Shown: positions 1 to 9,144, counted from the first letter of the stretch. The stretch is DNA of 64,000 nucleotides from Zhongshania aquimaris (GCF_019312595.1 NZ_JAHWDQ010000001.1:558001-622000); one strand, 5' to 3'. The notes: generated by a model not told the origin, from the sequence alone. Translations and numbers: made by a program.

Positions 1-609
1 GGCGTTGCCGGCCTGCAAGCCATTGCAACCGCAAAACGCCTCGGCGCCAAAGTGGTTGCGTTTGACACCCGCTCAGTTGTTGCCGAGCAGGTCCGCTCAC
101 TGGGCGGCAAATTCCTCGATATCGATCTAGGCGAAACAGGCCAGACCAAAGACGGTTACGCGGTTGCCCTCACAGAAGAGCAAATGAAACTGCAGCTTGA
201 AGGCCAAAAGAAGCAAATTGCAGACTCGGATATCGTGATTACCACGGCCCAGCTGTTTGGTCGCAAACCCCCTGTGCTTATCACTAGCGACATGATCAAG
301 GGTATGAAGCCCGGTTCTGTGATTGTCGATATGGCAGCGGAAAGCGGCGGCAACGTTGAGGGTTCGGTAGCAGGCCAAACCGTGGTGGTTGATGGCGTGA
401 CGATTATCGGCGACGGCAACTGGTCTAACTTTGTTAGCCGCGATGCCAGCCAAATGTATTCGTCCAACCTCTTCAACCTCGTTGATGAAGGCTGGAACGG
501 CGATGACAAGAAAATGGTTATCGACATGGAAAACGATATTCTGCAGGGCTGTGTGATTACCCACGGCGGCGAGATCGTTAACGAAACCATTAAAAACCTG
601 ATTAACTAG
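1..609 (+). CDS. pntAA: NAD(P) transhydrogenase alpha subunit part 1 (5' truncated)
   Basis: C-terminal part of the soluble NAD(H)-binding domain (domain I) of proton-translocating transhydrogenase, which passes hydride between NAD(H) and NADP(H) using the proton gradient. The frame is open from the first base. It begins GVAGLQAIATAKRLGAKVV, the end of the Rossmann glycine loop, so the N-terminal half lies outside the window. The following SGGNVEGS stretch and the short tail without membrane segments fit the split PntAA type. The stop lies 9 bp before the likely start of pntAB, and the three genes form one operon ending at the terminator near 2304-2335. Confidence 0.93.
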   Translation, partial: GVAGLQAIATAKRLGAKVVAFDTRSVVAEQVRSLGGKFLDIDLGETGQTKDGYAVALTEEQMKLQLEGQKKQIADSDIVITTAQLFGRKPPVLITSDMIKGMKPGSVIVDMAAESGGNVEGSVAGQTVVVDGVTIIGDGNWSNFVSRDASQMYSSNLFNLVDEGWNGDDKKMVIDMENDILQGCVITHGGEIVNETIKNLIN

Positions 610-618
610 GAGAAGATG

Positions 619-906
619 ATGGAAATAGTATTTCTCGCTTTCATCTTAATGCTGTCTATATTTTTAGGCTTTGAGCTGATCAATAAAGTCCCTGCCACCC
701 TGCACACACCACTGATGTCAGGTTCAAACGCGATCTCGGGTATTACCCTCGTCGGCGCACTGACCTCGGCTGGCGCTGAACACGCGGTACTGTCCACTAT
801 TCTTGGCACCATTGCGGTGGCAATGGCCACCATCAACGTGATCGGTGGCTATATGGTAACCGACCGTATGCTGGCCATGTTCAAGAAAAAAGGGAGCGCT
901 AAGTAA
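619..906 (+). CDS. pntAB: NAD(P) transhydrogenase alpha subunit part 2
   Basis: Small membrane subunit (domain II part) of the split transhydrogenase: about 95 residues with three hydrophobic segments and a short basic tail (KKKGSAK). Two ATGs are adjacent at 616 and 619. The Shine-Dalgarno AGGAG at 608-612 overlaps the pntAA stop and is better spaced for 619. The stop shares one base with the pntB start, which indicates translational coupling. The family is recognised from the motif HTPLMSGSNAISG and the context. Confidence 0.93.
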   Translation: MEIVFLAFILMLSIFLGFELINKVPATLHTPLMSGSNAISGITLVGALTSAGAEHAVLSTILGTIAVAMATINVIGGYMVTDRMLAMFKKKGSAK

Positions 907-2279
907 TGGGTATCGAATTACTGGTTAACCTGTCCTACGTGGCAGCGGCCGTGCTGTTTATTTTTGGTCTTAAAATGCTGGGTTCACCAGCGACCGCGCG
1001 CAAAGGCAATTTGATCTCTGCGCTAGGTATGTTTATCGCGGTTGTTATCACTCTGCTTGATCAAAGCATTATTGACTACAAATGGATTATCGCCGGTGTT
1101 GTGGTCGGCGGTCTCATTGGCGCCCTCGTTGCGCGCCGCGTCGAAATGACCGGCATGCCGGAAATGGTGGCGCTGTTCAATGGTTTTGGTGGTGTTGCGA
1201 GTTTGTTCGTGGGCTGGGCGGCACTTTACGGCTTTGAAGCAACGACCTTTGAACTAATCATCATTGTCCTGTCGATTCTGATTGGCGGCGTGACGTTCTC
1301 GGGCAGTATGGTTGCCTGGGGTAAGCTCAGCGAGCGTATCTCTGGCAAAGCGATGGTGTTTCGCGGTCAGCGTATTTTTAATATTTTGCTGATTATCGCT
1401 ATCATTGCGGCGTCTGTGATGTTCACCATTAGCACTGGCCCCGCCACCTCCATATATCTGTATGTGGTGATTGGCCTGTCATTGCTACTGGGCATCATGC
1501 TGGTTATTCCTATCGGCGGTGCCGATATGCCGGTGGTTATCTCTCTGCTAAACAGCTACTCAGGCTTAGCGGCCTGTGCGGCGGGTATCGCGATCAACAA
1601 CATCATCCTGATCGTAGCCGGTGCCCTGGTTGGTGCCAGCGGGATTATCCTGACGCAAATCATGTGTAAGGCGATGAACCGCTCGCTGAGCAATGTCTTG
1701 TTCAGCGGCTTCAGCGCCGTCTCTGCAGGTGGCTCGGCTGCTAAGATCGAAGGCGAAGCCAAGGCTATGACAGCTGAAGACGCCTACTACGTGCTCGAAG
1801 CGGCTGCTAGCGTTGTTATCGTGCCCGGTTACGGCATGGCGGTTGCACAGGCACAGCACGTGGTCAAAGAGCTACAAGAATTGCTGGAAAAGAATGGCGC
1901 CGAAGTGGTTTACGCTATTCACCCTGTTGCTGGCCGTATGCCGGGTCACATGAACGTACTGCTTGCAGAAGCTGACGTGTCTTATGACCTGCTACTGGAA
2001 ATGGATGCCATTAACCCGCGTATGGACACCTTCGACGTGGCGATTGTTATCGGCGCCAACGACGTGGTTAACCCCGCCGCTCGCGAGATGGAAGGCAGCC
2101 CAATTTACGGTATGCCTGTCATTAACGTCGACATGGCGCGCAACGTGTTTGTGATGAAGCGCTCAATGGCATCAGGCTTTGCCGGTATCGACAATCCCCT
2201 GTTCTTTAAAGAGAACACGCGGATGCTGTTCGGTGATGCGAAAGAAATGCTGGGTAATATTATTAAAGCGTTTAGCTAA
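906..2279 (+). CDS. pntB: NAD(P) transhydrogenase beta subunit
   Basis: Membrane domain II plus the NADP(H)-binding domain III of transhydrogenase, 457 residues (E. coli PntB has about 462). The first ~270 residues are a run of hydrophobic helices. The C-terminal third carries the domain III signatures VPGYGMAVAQAQ, HPVAGRMPGHMNVLLAEA and GANDVVNPAA, which bind NADP. It overlaps pntAB by one base and is followed closely by a strong terminator. The expected role is supply of NADPH from NADH at the inner membrane. Confidence 0.96.
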   Translation: MGIELLVNLSYVAAAVLFIFGLKMLGSPATARKGNLISALGMFIAVVITLLDQSIIDYKWIIAGVVVGGLIGALVARRVEMTGMPEMVALFNGFGGVASLFVGWAALYGFEATTFELIIIVLSILIGGVTFSGSMVAWGKLSERISGKAMVFRGQRIFNILLIIAIIAASVMFTISTGPATSIYLYVVIGLSLLLGIMLVIPIGGADMPVVISLLNSYSGLAACAAGIAINNIILIVAGALVGASGIILTQIMCKAMNRSLSNVLFSGFSAVSAGGSAAKIEGEAKAMTAEDAYYVLEAAASVVIVPGYGMAVAQAQHVVKELQELLEKNGAEVVYAIHPVAGRMPGHMNVLLAEADVSYDLLLEMDAINPRMDTFDVAIVIGANDVVNPAAREMEGSPIYGMPVINVDMARNVFVMKRSMASGFAGIDNPLFFKENTRMLFGDAKEMLGNIIKAFS

Positions 2280-2303
2280 GCACTTCGCTTAAGACGAAAC
2301 GAG

Positions 2304-2335
2304 AAACGGGCTCCCAGCAGGAGCCCGTTTTTTTA
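2304..2335 (+). terminator. Rho-independent terminator of the pnt operon
   Basis: An 11-bp perfect inverted repeat (2304-2314 and 2320-2330, core CGGGCTCC/GGAGCCCG) with a 5-nt loop runs into a T tract, 25 bp after the pntB stop. Confidence 0.92.
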
Positions 2336-2348
2336 TGACTACGGTTTG

Positions 2349-2816
2349 CTAATCGTCATTAACGCCAGCGCTGAGTATAGGCAACAGCCGGCTTAATAAA
2401 TCCCGAAGCTGCACAATATCGTTCTCGCTCACCGCCAACTTATTAAGCAAAGCCTGCGGCACACATTCACAGTCGTCACGTAACCCCCTGCCAAGCTCGG
2501 TGAGATGCAACATGACAACCCGCTCATCGTCAACACTGCGACTGCGACGAATAAAGCCCTGCTGCTCTAATCGCTTTAACAGCGGCGTCAGAGTATTAGT
2601 GTTCAGCATCGCATGCTCACTTACCACCTTCACCGCACACGGTGCGCGCTCCCACAGAATCATCATCACTATATACTGTGGATATGTTAGGCCCAGCGGC
2701 GTTAATTTATCCTGATATAAACGCGTGATCATTCTTGAGGCAGCATACAAAGGAAAACACAATTGATTTTCCAACTGCAGCTGCGGTGGCACGGTATCGA
2801 CCAAGGCCTGACTCAT
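2349..2816 (-). CDS. OhrR-like MarR-family redox regulator
   Basis: A 155-residue MarR-family winged-helix repressor. The N-terminal motif NQLCFPLYAASR places a cysteine at residue 20, matching the peroxide-sensing cysteine of OhrR proteins. The recognition helix region reads LNTNTLTPLLKRLEQQGF, and the wing contains DDERVVMLHLT. In the OhrR family, organic hydroperoxide oxidises this cysteine and releases the DNA. The ATG overlaps the stop of the upstream glutathione peroxidase gene (ATGA), so the two are translationally coupled and probably autoregulated. The usual partner of OhrR is the osmC-like ohr gene; here it is a peroxidase. A general MarR function remains possible. Confidence 0.85.
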   Translation of the reverse strand: MSQALVDTVPPQLQLENQLCFPLYAASRMITRLYQDKLTPLGLTYPQYIVMMILWERAPCAVKVVSEHAMLNTNTLTPLLKRLEQQGFIRRSRSVDDERVVMLHLTELGRGLRDDCECVPQALLNKLAVSENDIVQLRDLLSRLLPILSAGVNDD

Positions 2817-3295
2817 ACCGCTAATGCAGCCTCTATATCGGCGGCAATGCTCTCGGGCTTCGTTGTTGGCGCAAAACGCTTTATCGCCAACCCATCTTTA
2901 CCCACCAGAAATTTTGTGAAATTCCACTTCACCGCGTTACTCAGGGTCCCCGGTGCCGCCTTTTTTAAATAGGCAAACAGCGGATGCGCATTTTTGCCAT
3001 TCACATCAATTTTCTCAGTAATGGGAAAACTGACCCCATAATTGATCAAACAGCTACCCTCAATGGTATTCGCATCGCCCGGCTCTTGATTGGCAAATTG
3101 ATTACAGGGCGCCCCAAGAATCACCAAACCCTGATCCTTGTATTTATCATACAAAGCCTGCAAACCCTCATACTGAGGGGTGAGACCACATTTGCTAGCG
3201 GTATTCACCACAAGGACCACTTTGTCTTTATATGCAGACAAGTCTATAGGTTTGCCTTGTAAATTCGCTATTTCAAAATCGTATAGTGTTGTCAT
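2813..3295 (-). CDS. Glutathione peroxidase family protein (BsaA/BtuE type)
   Basis: A 160-residue cytoplasmic thiol peroxidase that reduces hydroperoxides. It shows NTASKCGLTPQYEGL with peroxidatic Cys36, APCNQFANQEPG with the second cysteine and the active-site Gln region, and WNFTKFLVG with the catalytic Trp. ATGs lie at 3301 and 3295. The only Shine-Dalgarno (GAGGGA, minus strand, 3303-3308) sits one base before the first and seven before the second, so 3295 is chosen. It is followed by the OhrR-like regulator in a 4-bp overlap, suggesting a peroxide-inducible operon. No signal peptide. Confidence 0.93.
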   Translation of the reverse strand: MTTLYDFEIANLQGKPIDLSAYKDKVVLVVNTASKCGLTPQYEGLQALYDKYKDQGLVILGAPCNQFANQEPGDANTIEGSCLINYGVSFPITEKIDVNGKNAHPLFAYLKKAAPGTLSNAVKWNFTKFLVGKDGLAIKRFAPTTKPESIAADIEAALAV

Positions 3296-3357
3296 TTTCA
3301 TTTCCCTCGGTTCGCTACCAGTGCAACAGTACAAATCTCATTCCCGACCATTAGAAC

Positions 3358-3371
3358 AGATATTTATATCT
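3358..3371. promoter_or_regulatory. Candidate operator upstream of the peroxidase/OhrR operon
   Basis: Perfect inverted repeat AGATAT-TT-ATATCT about 63 bp upstream of the peroxidase start, in the only intergenic space that can hold its promoter. OhrR and other MarR proteins bind short AT-rich palindromes of this size. The assignment rests on position and symmetry only. Confidence 0.35.
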
Positions 3372-3477
3372 CAGGCAATAATATCGCACACGACATAAAA
3401 CAAATAACCCTAAAGCAGAGAGATTTCCTGCCGATAAGGTGTACGTACCCCATGAGATCTGCGGACACGATATAGAA

Positions 3478-4785
3478 ATGGTCATTATCAATCCCAGCTT
3501 TGCCACCCAGCCCGCCGCATTTAATAGGCCAGCGGGACCTGCGCCCGTATTGGCTATTGATCGCGTGTTAACAGCCGTTGTCGTGGGCCAGCGTGCAGAA
3601 CATCTCTATGAGTTAGCGTCTGGGAATTTAAAGCTAATGGCAGAAAGCCAAACGGCGCTTCGCCATGGCGAAAAACTATTACTACAGGTTACCGGAAAAG
3701 ATCATAAGCAAAGACCTCAACTACAAATACTCAAAGGGGAGATCGGCCTGATCCAAAGCCAACTGCGCGCCGCGCTGCCTCAACAACAAAGCGTAAGCCA
3801 TCTATTGGCCAACCTTGGCAAACTAAGCAATTTACCCAAACAGCACCCGCTGGCAACACTAGGCAAAGAGTTCATTGAAGCTATTGCGAGCAAAGCGCAA
3901 TCGTCCAATCCAGCCGAATTACGCCAAGCCATCATGCAAAGTGGACTGTTTCTAGAGAGCCAATTAGCGCAGGGTAAAACACCTACTGGAGATTTAAAGC
4001 AGGCCCTATTAAAACTCAGCCGGCAAATTACTACCCAGCTGGCAGCTAGTAAACCAGCCACTGAATCTACCATTCATGGCGACGGCTCGATAACAAAGCA
4101 ATCAACGCTAGCGAAGGAATATGCGCCGCAATCAAGGTCAAGCCCACTATTGAATTCTGGGTATCCGAACAACAAGACAAGCGTCGAGCACTACCCCCAG
4201 AACGTCGCAGACAAGCCCACGAAGCCCGAATTACCCGGTGAGCTTCGTCCGCAAAGCCGTCAAGGAGCAAGTATTCAATTTGCCGATGCTGAGCTTGAGG
4301 TGCTGCAGCAGGTATTGCGAGATGTGCGAGGCAGCCTAGCCCGCCAAGAGTCTCATCAACTATTGCACCTACAGCAGAGCGATAAATCACAAACGCAATA
4401 TATGGTGGAGCTTCCGGTGCGCGGCAATGACGGCATTGATGTATGGCAACTCCATTTGCATAAATTTGAACAAACCGAGCACGAACAGCAACACGCCGAG
4501 AAGTCTGCGGATAAGCCTCAACATAGCTGGGCTATTAACTTGAGTTTTGACTTACCCGGTCTAGGGCCTATTTGCGTCCGAGTATCACAAACACCCGAGC
4601 TCGATATTCGCTTCACTGCCGAAAACAAGGCAACCAGTGAATTGATAGAACGAAGGCAACACGAGCTTGTACACGCCCTAGAGGCACAAGGCGTCAGCAC
4701 GCAAACCATCCAATGCCGCAGCGAGAAGATCACCATCAATGCATCAGAAGCCTATGCAAACGCCTTACTGGATACCCAAGCATGA
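3478..4785 (+). CDS. FliK-like hook-length control C-terminal domain protein
   Basis: About 435 residues: a hydrophilic Gln/Ser-rich N-terminal and middle part, then a C-terminal domain (roughly the last 150 residues) resembling the Flg_hook/FliK C-terminal domain, with MVELPVRGNDGIDVWQLHLHK, INLSFDLPGLGPICVRV and a closing HELVHALEAQGV helix. FliK proteins measure hook length and switch the flagellar exporter. The next gene encodes a FlhB C-terminal-like protein, which supports the assignment. The ATG at 3478 fits the likely conserved start MVIINPSF. An in-frame GTG at 3439 would add 13 residues, and neither start has a clear Shine-Dalgarno. No other flagellar gene is present in this window. 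Confidence 0.75.
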   Translation: MVIINPSFATQPAAFNRPAGPAPVLAIDRVLTAVVVGQRAEHLYELASGNLKLMAESQTALRHGEKLLLQVTGKDHKQRPQLQILKGEIGLIQSQLRAALPQQQSVSHLLANLGKLSNLPKQHPLATLGKEFIEAIASKAQSSNPAELRQAIMQSGLFLESQLAQGKTPTGDLKQALLKLSRQITTQLAASKPATESTIHGDGSITKQSTLAKEYAPQSRSSPLLNSGYPNNKTSVEHYPQNVADKPTKPELPGELRPQSRQGASIQFADAELEVLQQVLRDVRGSLARQESHQLLHLQQSDKSQTQYMVELPVRGNDGIDVWQLHLHKFEQTEHEQQHAEKSADKPQHSWAINLSFDLPGLGPICVRVSQTPELDIRFTAENKATSELIERRQHELVHALEAQGVSTQTIQCRSEKITINASEAYANALLDTQA

Positions 4786-5066
4786 GCACGAATAAATCTG
4801 GTGAAATTGCCGTTTCGCTACACTACGACGGACAAAATGCACCTATCGTCAGTGCCAAGGGCGAGGGAGACGTTGCGCGCCAAATACTTGAAATTGCGAC
4901 ACAACACGACATTCCAATCTACCAAAATAGTCAGTTGATACAATTGTTATCGCGGGTTGAGCTCGACAATGAAATACCGAGAGAACTGTATATCGCAGTA
5001 GCCGAAATTATTGCCTTCGCCTACCGCTTAAAAGATCAGCTACCCAATACATGGCAGCAAACCTGA
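4782..5066 (+). CDS. FhlB-like export-switch domain protein (EscU/YscU/FlhB C-terminal family)
   Basis: A 94-residue protein resembling the cytoplasmic domain of FlhB without the membrane part: AVSLHYDGQNAPIVSAKG, then IPIYQNSQLIQLLSRVELDNEIP and a final IAVAEIIAFAYRL helix. The NPTH autocleavage motif of FlhB is absent, as in the stand-alone FhlB type. The ATG overlaps the stop of the FliK-like gene (ATGA), so the two are coupled. Its likely role is in type III flagellar export switching, perhaps as partner of the FliK-like protein. Confidence 0.85.
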   Translation: MSTNKSGEIAVSLHYDGQNAPIVSAKGEGDVARQILEIATQHDIPIYQNSQLIQLLSRVELDNEIPRELYIAVAEIIAFAYRLKDQLPNTWQQT

Positions 5067-5079
5067 AAACTACCGCCGT

Positions 5080-5892
5080 TTAACGCGTCAGCTTCCAGGT
5101 AAAACGCACTTGGGCCAAGGATGCTACCGCGGTGCCATTTACCCGCTCCGGCTCAAACTGACAGCGTGATAAAGCAGATAAAGCGCGATAATCCAGGCGT
5201 CGCGTCCCGCTAGAATCAACGACCTTACCATCGCTAGGATTACCTTCAGCGTCAACCGAGAACGACATAGTTACCGTACCCTGCTGACCAAAACGAATTG
5301 ATTCATCAGGGTATTCCGGACGCGCACAACTACTCCAATCAATACTTGCCGGCACCGTCGCGGTATTCACTGCCGGCGCAGAACTAAGAGGTAACGCCGC
5401 CGATGCAAGCTTGGGCTGACTCTTTACTTCAGCCGCCGCTATGTCAGCAGGTTTTTCGCGCATTTTAGCTAAGGCCGCTTGGCGCTCTTTCTCAGCATTT
5501 TGTGCCCTCGCCTCAGCGACTTCAGCAGCACGAGCTGCAGCTTCCGCCGAAGCTTGCGCCATTGCCAGAGCCTCAGATTGCTGCTGCATAGTCACCAATT
5601 GCGCCTGTTGCAGTAAATTTTGCTCGCGCTGACTAAACTCGCCATCTAAGCGATTTTGCCATTCAGCCAGTACCGCCTGCTCTTCAGACTGCAATTTTTC
5701 ATTGCCCTGCACAGTCGCAACCTTCGCGACCACACTTTTATCGGTGCTAAACGCAGGTGCCTCATCGCCGGAAAGCAACCACGCAGCCAATCCCGCCGCC
5801 GCGCAAACGCACAGGAGGGCGATCGCGATCACAGACTCTGCGGACTGCCCCAAGCCCTGCTTTTGCTCAATTGTGCCTACTGCATCATTCAT
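5080..5892 (-). CDS. TonB-like energy transducer with coiled coil
   Basis: A 270-residue inner-membrane protein: a short cytoplasmic N-terminus, one membrane segment (about 20-41, ESVIAIALLCVCAAAGLAAW), a long Gln/Ala/Glu-rich coiled coil (about 65-150), an Ala/Pro linker and a TonB C-terminal domain (about 185-270) with RPEYPDESIRFGQQGTV and a final RFTWKL strand. TonB proteins transmit proton-motive force to outer-membrane receptors. Here no ExbB/ExbD or receptor is adjacent. The gene follows the response regulator by 22 bp, so it is probably the third gene of the sensor-kinase operon. Confidence 0.8.
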   Translation of the reverse strand: MNDAVGTIEQKQGLGQSAESVIAIALLCVCAAAGLAAWLLSGDEAPAFSTDKSVVAKVATVQGNEKLQSEEQAVLAEWQNRLDGEFSQREQNLLQQAQLVTMQQQSEALAMAQASAEAAARAAEVAEARAQNAEKERQAALAKMREKPADIAAAEVKSQPKLASAALPLSSAPAVNTATVPASIDWSSCARPEYPDESIRFGQQGTVTMSFSVDAEGNPSDGKVVDSSGTRRLDYRALSALSRCQFEPERVNGTAVASLAQVRFTWKLTR

Positions 5893-5914
5893 TCAGCAAC
5901 TCCCCAAAAATTGC

Positions 5915-6874
5915 TCATGCCGTCATACCAAACAAGCGCCCAATTCTCTGGAACACACCGCGACGATCAGACTCTGGTGGTGGCGTCGGTGTAGCTTCTG
6001 CAGCAAGACGCAAGGTTTGCGCGGGATGCTTTTGTAATATTTCAAATCTTCGCATCGCCAAATTAACGCTGCCACGCAATAAACCCTCGCTGACCGGCTT
6101 ACTGAGAAAGCGATAAATCTGGCCACGGTTGATAAGATCAATACCCTGCTCAGCATCAGATTTTGCAGTTAACACTATCGCCACTAAACTAGGATGGTGT
6201 TGGCGCAAGGCGGCCAGCAAATCAGTGACAACCTCCCCCCCCACCGCAATCTCGGTAACAATGACACCAATCTTATGCTGTTCTAAAAGGGTTAAGCCCT
6301 CATCTAGATTCGATGCGGTATACACCGAGCGCTCGCGACCCAATACACGCTGTAAGGTGTTACGAGTGGATTCATCGTCATCCAGAATCAAGGTGCCGAC
6401 ATCATCGACACCCGGGACGTGGACGCGCTCCGTTAAATCTTCTTCGGCAGCAACCGCCTCTTTCACATAATCAACAGTCGATGCCTTAACCGCAGCCGCA
6501 ATAGTTGATCGCAAATCAACATTTGACCAAGGCTTATTGATAAAACGAAAAATCTCTCCGTCATTTATCGCAGCCAGGATCGCACTCAGATCCGAGTAAC
6601 CCGTAAGCAAAACTCGAATAGCGCGCGGGCGAAGATCCTTAGCTTTACGTAAAACCTCCACGCCAGTCATCTCTGGCATACGCTGATCACTGACGACAAC
6701 GTCGACATCACCCTGCCGGAGAATCTCCAGAGCGGCCTCACCCGAAGAGGCGGTAACCACATCGTAGTCCCGCCTAAACAACGCTTTCAGCGCTATTAAA
6801 ATACGAGGCTCATCATCCACAAATAGAATTCGCGCGCGGGGTTCTTCTGTCGCAGTATCAACATTCATATTCAT
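5915..6874 (-). CDS. Response regulator with two receiver domains, no DNA-binding domain
   Basis: 319 residues. The first receiver domain (about 14-130) has the acidic pair D20/D21, phosphoacceptor D63 in VVVSDQRMP, and K114 in FINKPW; this resembles RpfG-class receivers. The second (about 158-275) has D165-D167 and K259 in FLSKPV, but Glu208 (VTEIAV) where the phosphoacceptor Asp should be. It therefore probably cannot be phosphorylated, or mimics the phosphorylated state. The tail is a Pro-rich linker and a short basic end. There is no output domain, so it likely acts by protein contact. It lies 3 bp after the sensor kinase gene. Confidence 0.88.
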   Translation of the reverse strand: MNMNVDTATEEPRARILFVDDEPRILIALKALFRRDYDVVTASSGEAALEILRQGDVDVVVSDQRMPEMTGVEVLRKAKDLRPRAIRVLLTGYSDLSAILAAINDGEIFRFINKPWSNVDLRSTIAAAVKASTVDYVKEAVAAEEDLTERVHVPGVDDVGTLILDDDESTRNTLQRVLGRERSVYTASNLDEGLTLLEQHKIGVIVTEIAVGGEVVTDLLAALRQHHPSLVAIVLTAKSDAEQGIDLINRGQIYRFLSKPVSEGLLRGSVNLAMRRFEILQKHPAQTLRLAAEATPTPPPESDRRGVFQRIGRLFGMTA

Positions 6875-6877
6875 ACT

Positions 6878-8641
6878 TTATGCATCTCCAAGCACCACCA
6901 CATCTTGCTCTGATATAACGTCTGCGCTTTTGCTCGCTCCCACTATCGGTAGGCGAACAAAAAACTCCGTTCCTTTACCTAGTTCGGATTCCACTCGAAT
7001 TGTGCCACCGTGATCTTCGATAATACGAAATACAATAGACAAGCCAAGGCCCGTGCCTTTACCCACCGGTTTGGTCGTAAAAAACGGCTCAAAAATATGC
7101 GCGCGAGTTTCTTCATCCATACCACTACCAGAGTCACTAATCGCCACTTCCACATTGTCATCAACAACACTGGTGCGAATACAAATTTGACCCTTGCCGT
7201 CCATTGCCTGAGCGGCGTTGGTGATAAGGTTCAGGAACACTTGATTTAATTGCGACGGCGCACAGCTTATTTCTGGTAGATCGGCGAACATTCTCGTGAC
7301 TTTAACGCCGTCTTTAAGCTGACTATTACAAATCTTAAGCGCGGTCTCGATGCCTTCGTTCAAATCAAACAGCTGCGATTGCGAGCGATCAACACGACTG
7401 AAGTCTTTCAGACTCATGACCAACTCAGCAATTTGTTTTAGACCGTACTCGGTATCTGCAAGCAGGGTATCGAACTCAAGAATACTCTCGGCATCAACCT
7501 CCCCATCCATAGCTTGCATCGTCTCCCGGACAATCTCGACATTACTCGATGCATAACCTAGGGGGGTATTAATTTCGTGCGCCACACCGGCTACCATTTG
7601 ACCTAGCGAAGCCATTTTTTCTGACTGAATTAACTGCCCCTGCTGCATTTTCAGGTCGTCTAGCGCCTTGCTAAGCGCCTGCGTACGCTTATCAACTATC
7701 TGCTCTAGATTGACGTTGGCATTTTGCAACTCACTGTTCAAACTGTCCAAGGTCGAGAAACTCGAACGCAATCGAACCGCGATCACACCAAAGGCCAGCA
7801 GTAACGCAACCGCGTACACGGCAAGGGTCTGCCGATAGCTGCGCGCTGTACTCTGCAAATTATAGAAATGTTTTTCGTAAGCGGTCCGCAAATCGTACAG
7901 TGCTGGTCCGCTGGGCACGGCATCAAATTCTTCGGTCAAAACTTGAAGCTGGTCAGCGGCGCTACGCAAAGAATCAACCGTACTCAATAAATGTCTGACT
8001 GCACCGCGCTCGGCGTCATTTGCCAAGCCTTCTTCGGCGGCAACAATTTCTTGACCAAGCTCGTCAATATAGCCGCCATTCGTTGGCGACGATTGAATGC
8101 CATAGGCCGTCGCTTCACGTAAAATAGACATCACATTTTTACGCAACTCCTCCGAGGCATTCACAGATGGCGCACTCAATAGTGAAATACCCGCGACGCG
8201 TAACACGGTAAAATGCTGAGCTAAACGCGCCAGCTTGGCAGAATAATCATTGAGAAGACTAAGTTTGGACTGAGCGACGGTATTGTAATGCGTAAGCGCC
8301 GTATCAATCGGTTGCGCCAATCCCGCCAAACTCGCTTGGCCACTGCTGACAGCCTCCTGGGCAACCGTAAAGCGATCTCGTGACAGCTCTAGCTCCTGCG
8401 GCCCGGAATCAAGGGATAAACGCCCTCTGGCGATCTGCTGATTGAGCTCGGCATCCGCTTTGGCGGCGGTGTCCAATTGCTCTAATCGAATGATGTGCAA
8501 GCCCGTTTCGAGCGGATTTCGCAATGTTTTCCACAATAAAAACGAAATAACACCAAGAGCCAGCGCAATCGCTAACAATGCAATGAGACGCTGAACAGAA
8601 AACCCCCGCGCGGTACGGCGGGACACACCCATTTGAACCAT
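6878..8641 (-). CDS. Sensor histidine kinase
   Basis: 587 residues: membrane segment at about 19-38, a large helical periplasmic region, a second membrane segment at about 273-291, a coiled coil, then a HisKA domain with His355 in [15 protein letters not shown]. The ATPase domain has N box [11 protein letters not shown]1 box [10 protein letters not shown] box [10 protein letters not shown] and G2 GKGTGLGLS. No HAMP domain is obvious. It is the first gene of a three-gene operon with the double-receiver protein and the TonB-like protein. The signal sensed is not deducible. Confidence 0.93.
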   Translation of the reverse strand: MVQMGVSRRTARGFSVQRLIALLAIALALGVISFLLWKTLRNPLETGLHIIRLEQLDTAAKADAELNQQIARGRLSLDSGPQELELSRDRFTVAQEAVSSGQASLAGLAQPIDTALTHYNTVAQSKLSLLNDYSAKLARLAQHFTVLRVAGISLLSAPSVNASEELRKNVMSILREATAYGIQSSPTNGGYIDELGQEIVAAEEGLANDAERGAVRHLLSTVDSLRSAADQLQVLTEEFDAVPSGPALYDLRTAYEKHFYNLQSTARSYRQTLAVYAVALLLAFGVIAVRLRSSFSTLDSLNSELQNANVNLEQIVDKRTQALSKALDDLKMQQGQLIQSEKMASLGQMVAGVAHEINTPLGYASSNVEIVRETMQAMDGEVDAESILEFDTLLADTEYGLKQIAELVMSLKDFSRVDRSQSQLFDLNEGIETALKICNSQLKDGVKVTRMFADLPEISCAPSQLNQVFLNLITNAAQAMDGKGQICIRTSVVDDNVEVAISDSGSGMDEETRAHIFEPFFTTKPVGKGTGLGLSIVFRIIEDHGGTIRVESELGKGTEFFVRLPIVGASKSADVISEQDVVVLGDA

Positions 8642-9016
8642 AAAATTCTTCTTATTATTTTGTGTATTACTCTACCGCCACAATGCAATTAAGGCATCAC
8701 AAAAGCAAGCGTATGCAACGCAGCGAGCAATACACGTGTTCTTTGAAGTAAGCACCCAAGGTATTTTTATATTTTTAGTCTGACGAAGAATAAAAGCTGC
8801 TAACGCAAAAGTCTAGCACTTCACCAAAATCATATAAATGACAATACTATTGACTTAACAGTTACTTAGCGAAGGTTACTATATTCAAAGACAAGCAAAA
8901 TCAATTGCCATGGCCTATTCAGCCAAGGTAGAAAGGCCATCATTCGCACTAACTAGCACACAGATAGGATAGATATCAGGGAAAAGTAACGAAACAGGAG
9001 TGAAATACAAAAATTA
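8642..9016. other. AT-rich intergenic region
   Basis: No open frame or RNA gene is recognised. It must hold the promoter of the minus-strand sensor-kinase operon. A weak 6-bp inverted repeat (ATGGCC/GGCCAT, about 8908-8940) is visible. I see nothing else. Confidence 0.5.
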
Positions 9017-9047
9017 GCGAAAAATATCAGGGGCTAATTCAACCCCT
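9017..9047 (-). terminator. Probable terminator of tRNA-Pro
   Basis: On the minus strand, a short G/C hairpin (AGGGG...CCCCT) directly after the tRNA 3' end is followed by a T-rich stretch. The stem is short. Confidence 0.55.
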
Positions 9048-9053
9048 AAATAT

Positions 9054-9130
9054 TGGTCGGAACGGCAGGATTCGAACCTGCGACCCCCACACCCCCAGTG
9101 TGGTGCGCTACCAGGCTGCGCTACGCCCCG
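9054..9130 (-). tRNA. tRNA-Pro (anticodon GGG)
   Basis: A 77-nt cloverleaf with encoded CCA. The acceptor arm CGGGGCG pairs with CGTTCCG through two G-U pairs, the discriminator is A, and the anticodon stem CCACA/TGTGG encloses a loop with GGG. The T arm contains GGTTCGAATCC. Confidence 0.95.
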
Positions 9131-9144
9131 ACTTGAGGGGCAGC

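Noticed and set aside
127-590. Two minus-strand open frames of about 145 residues
   Set aside because: Both are antisense to the pntAA coding sequence and have no start signals or similarity to known proteins.
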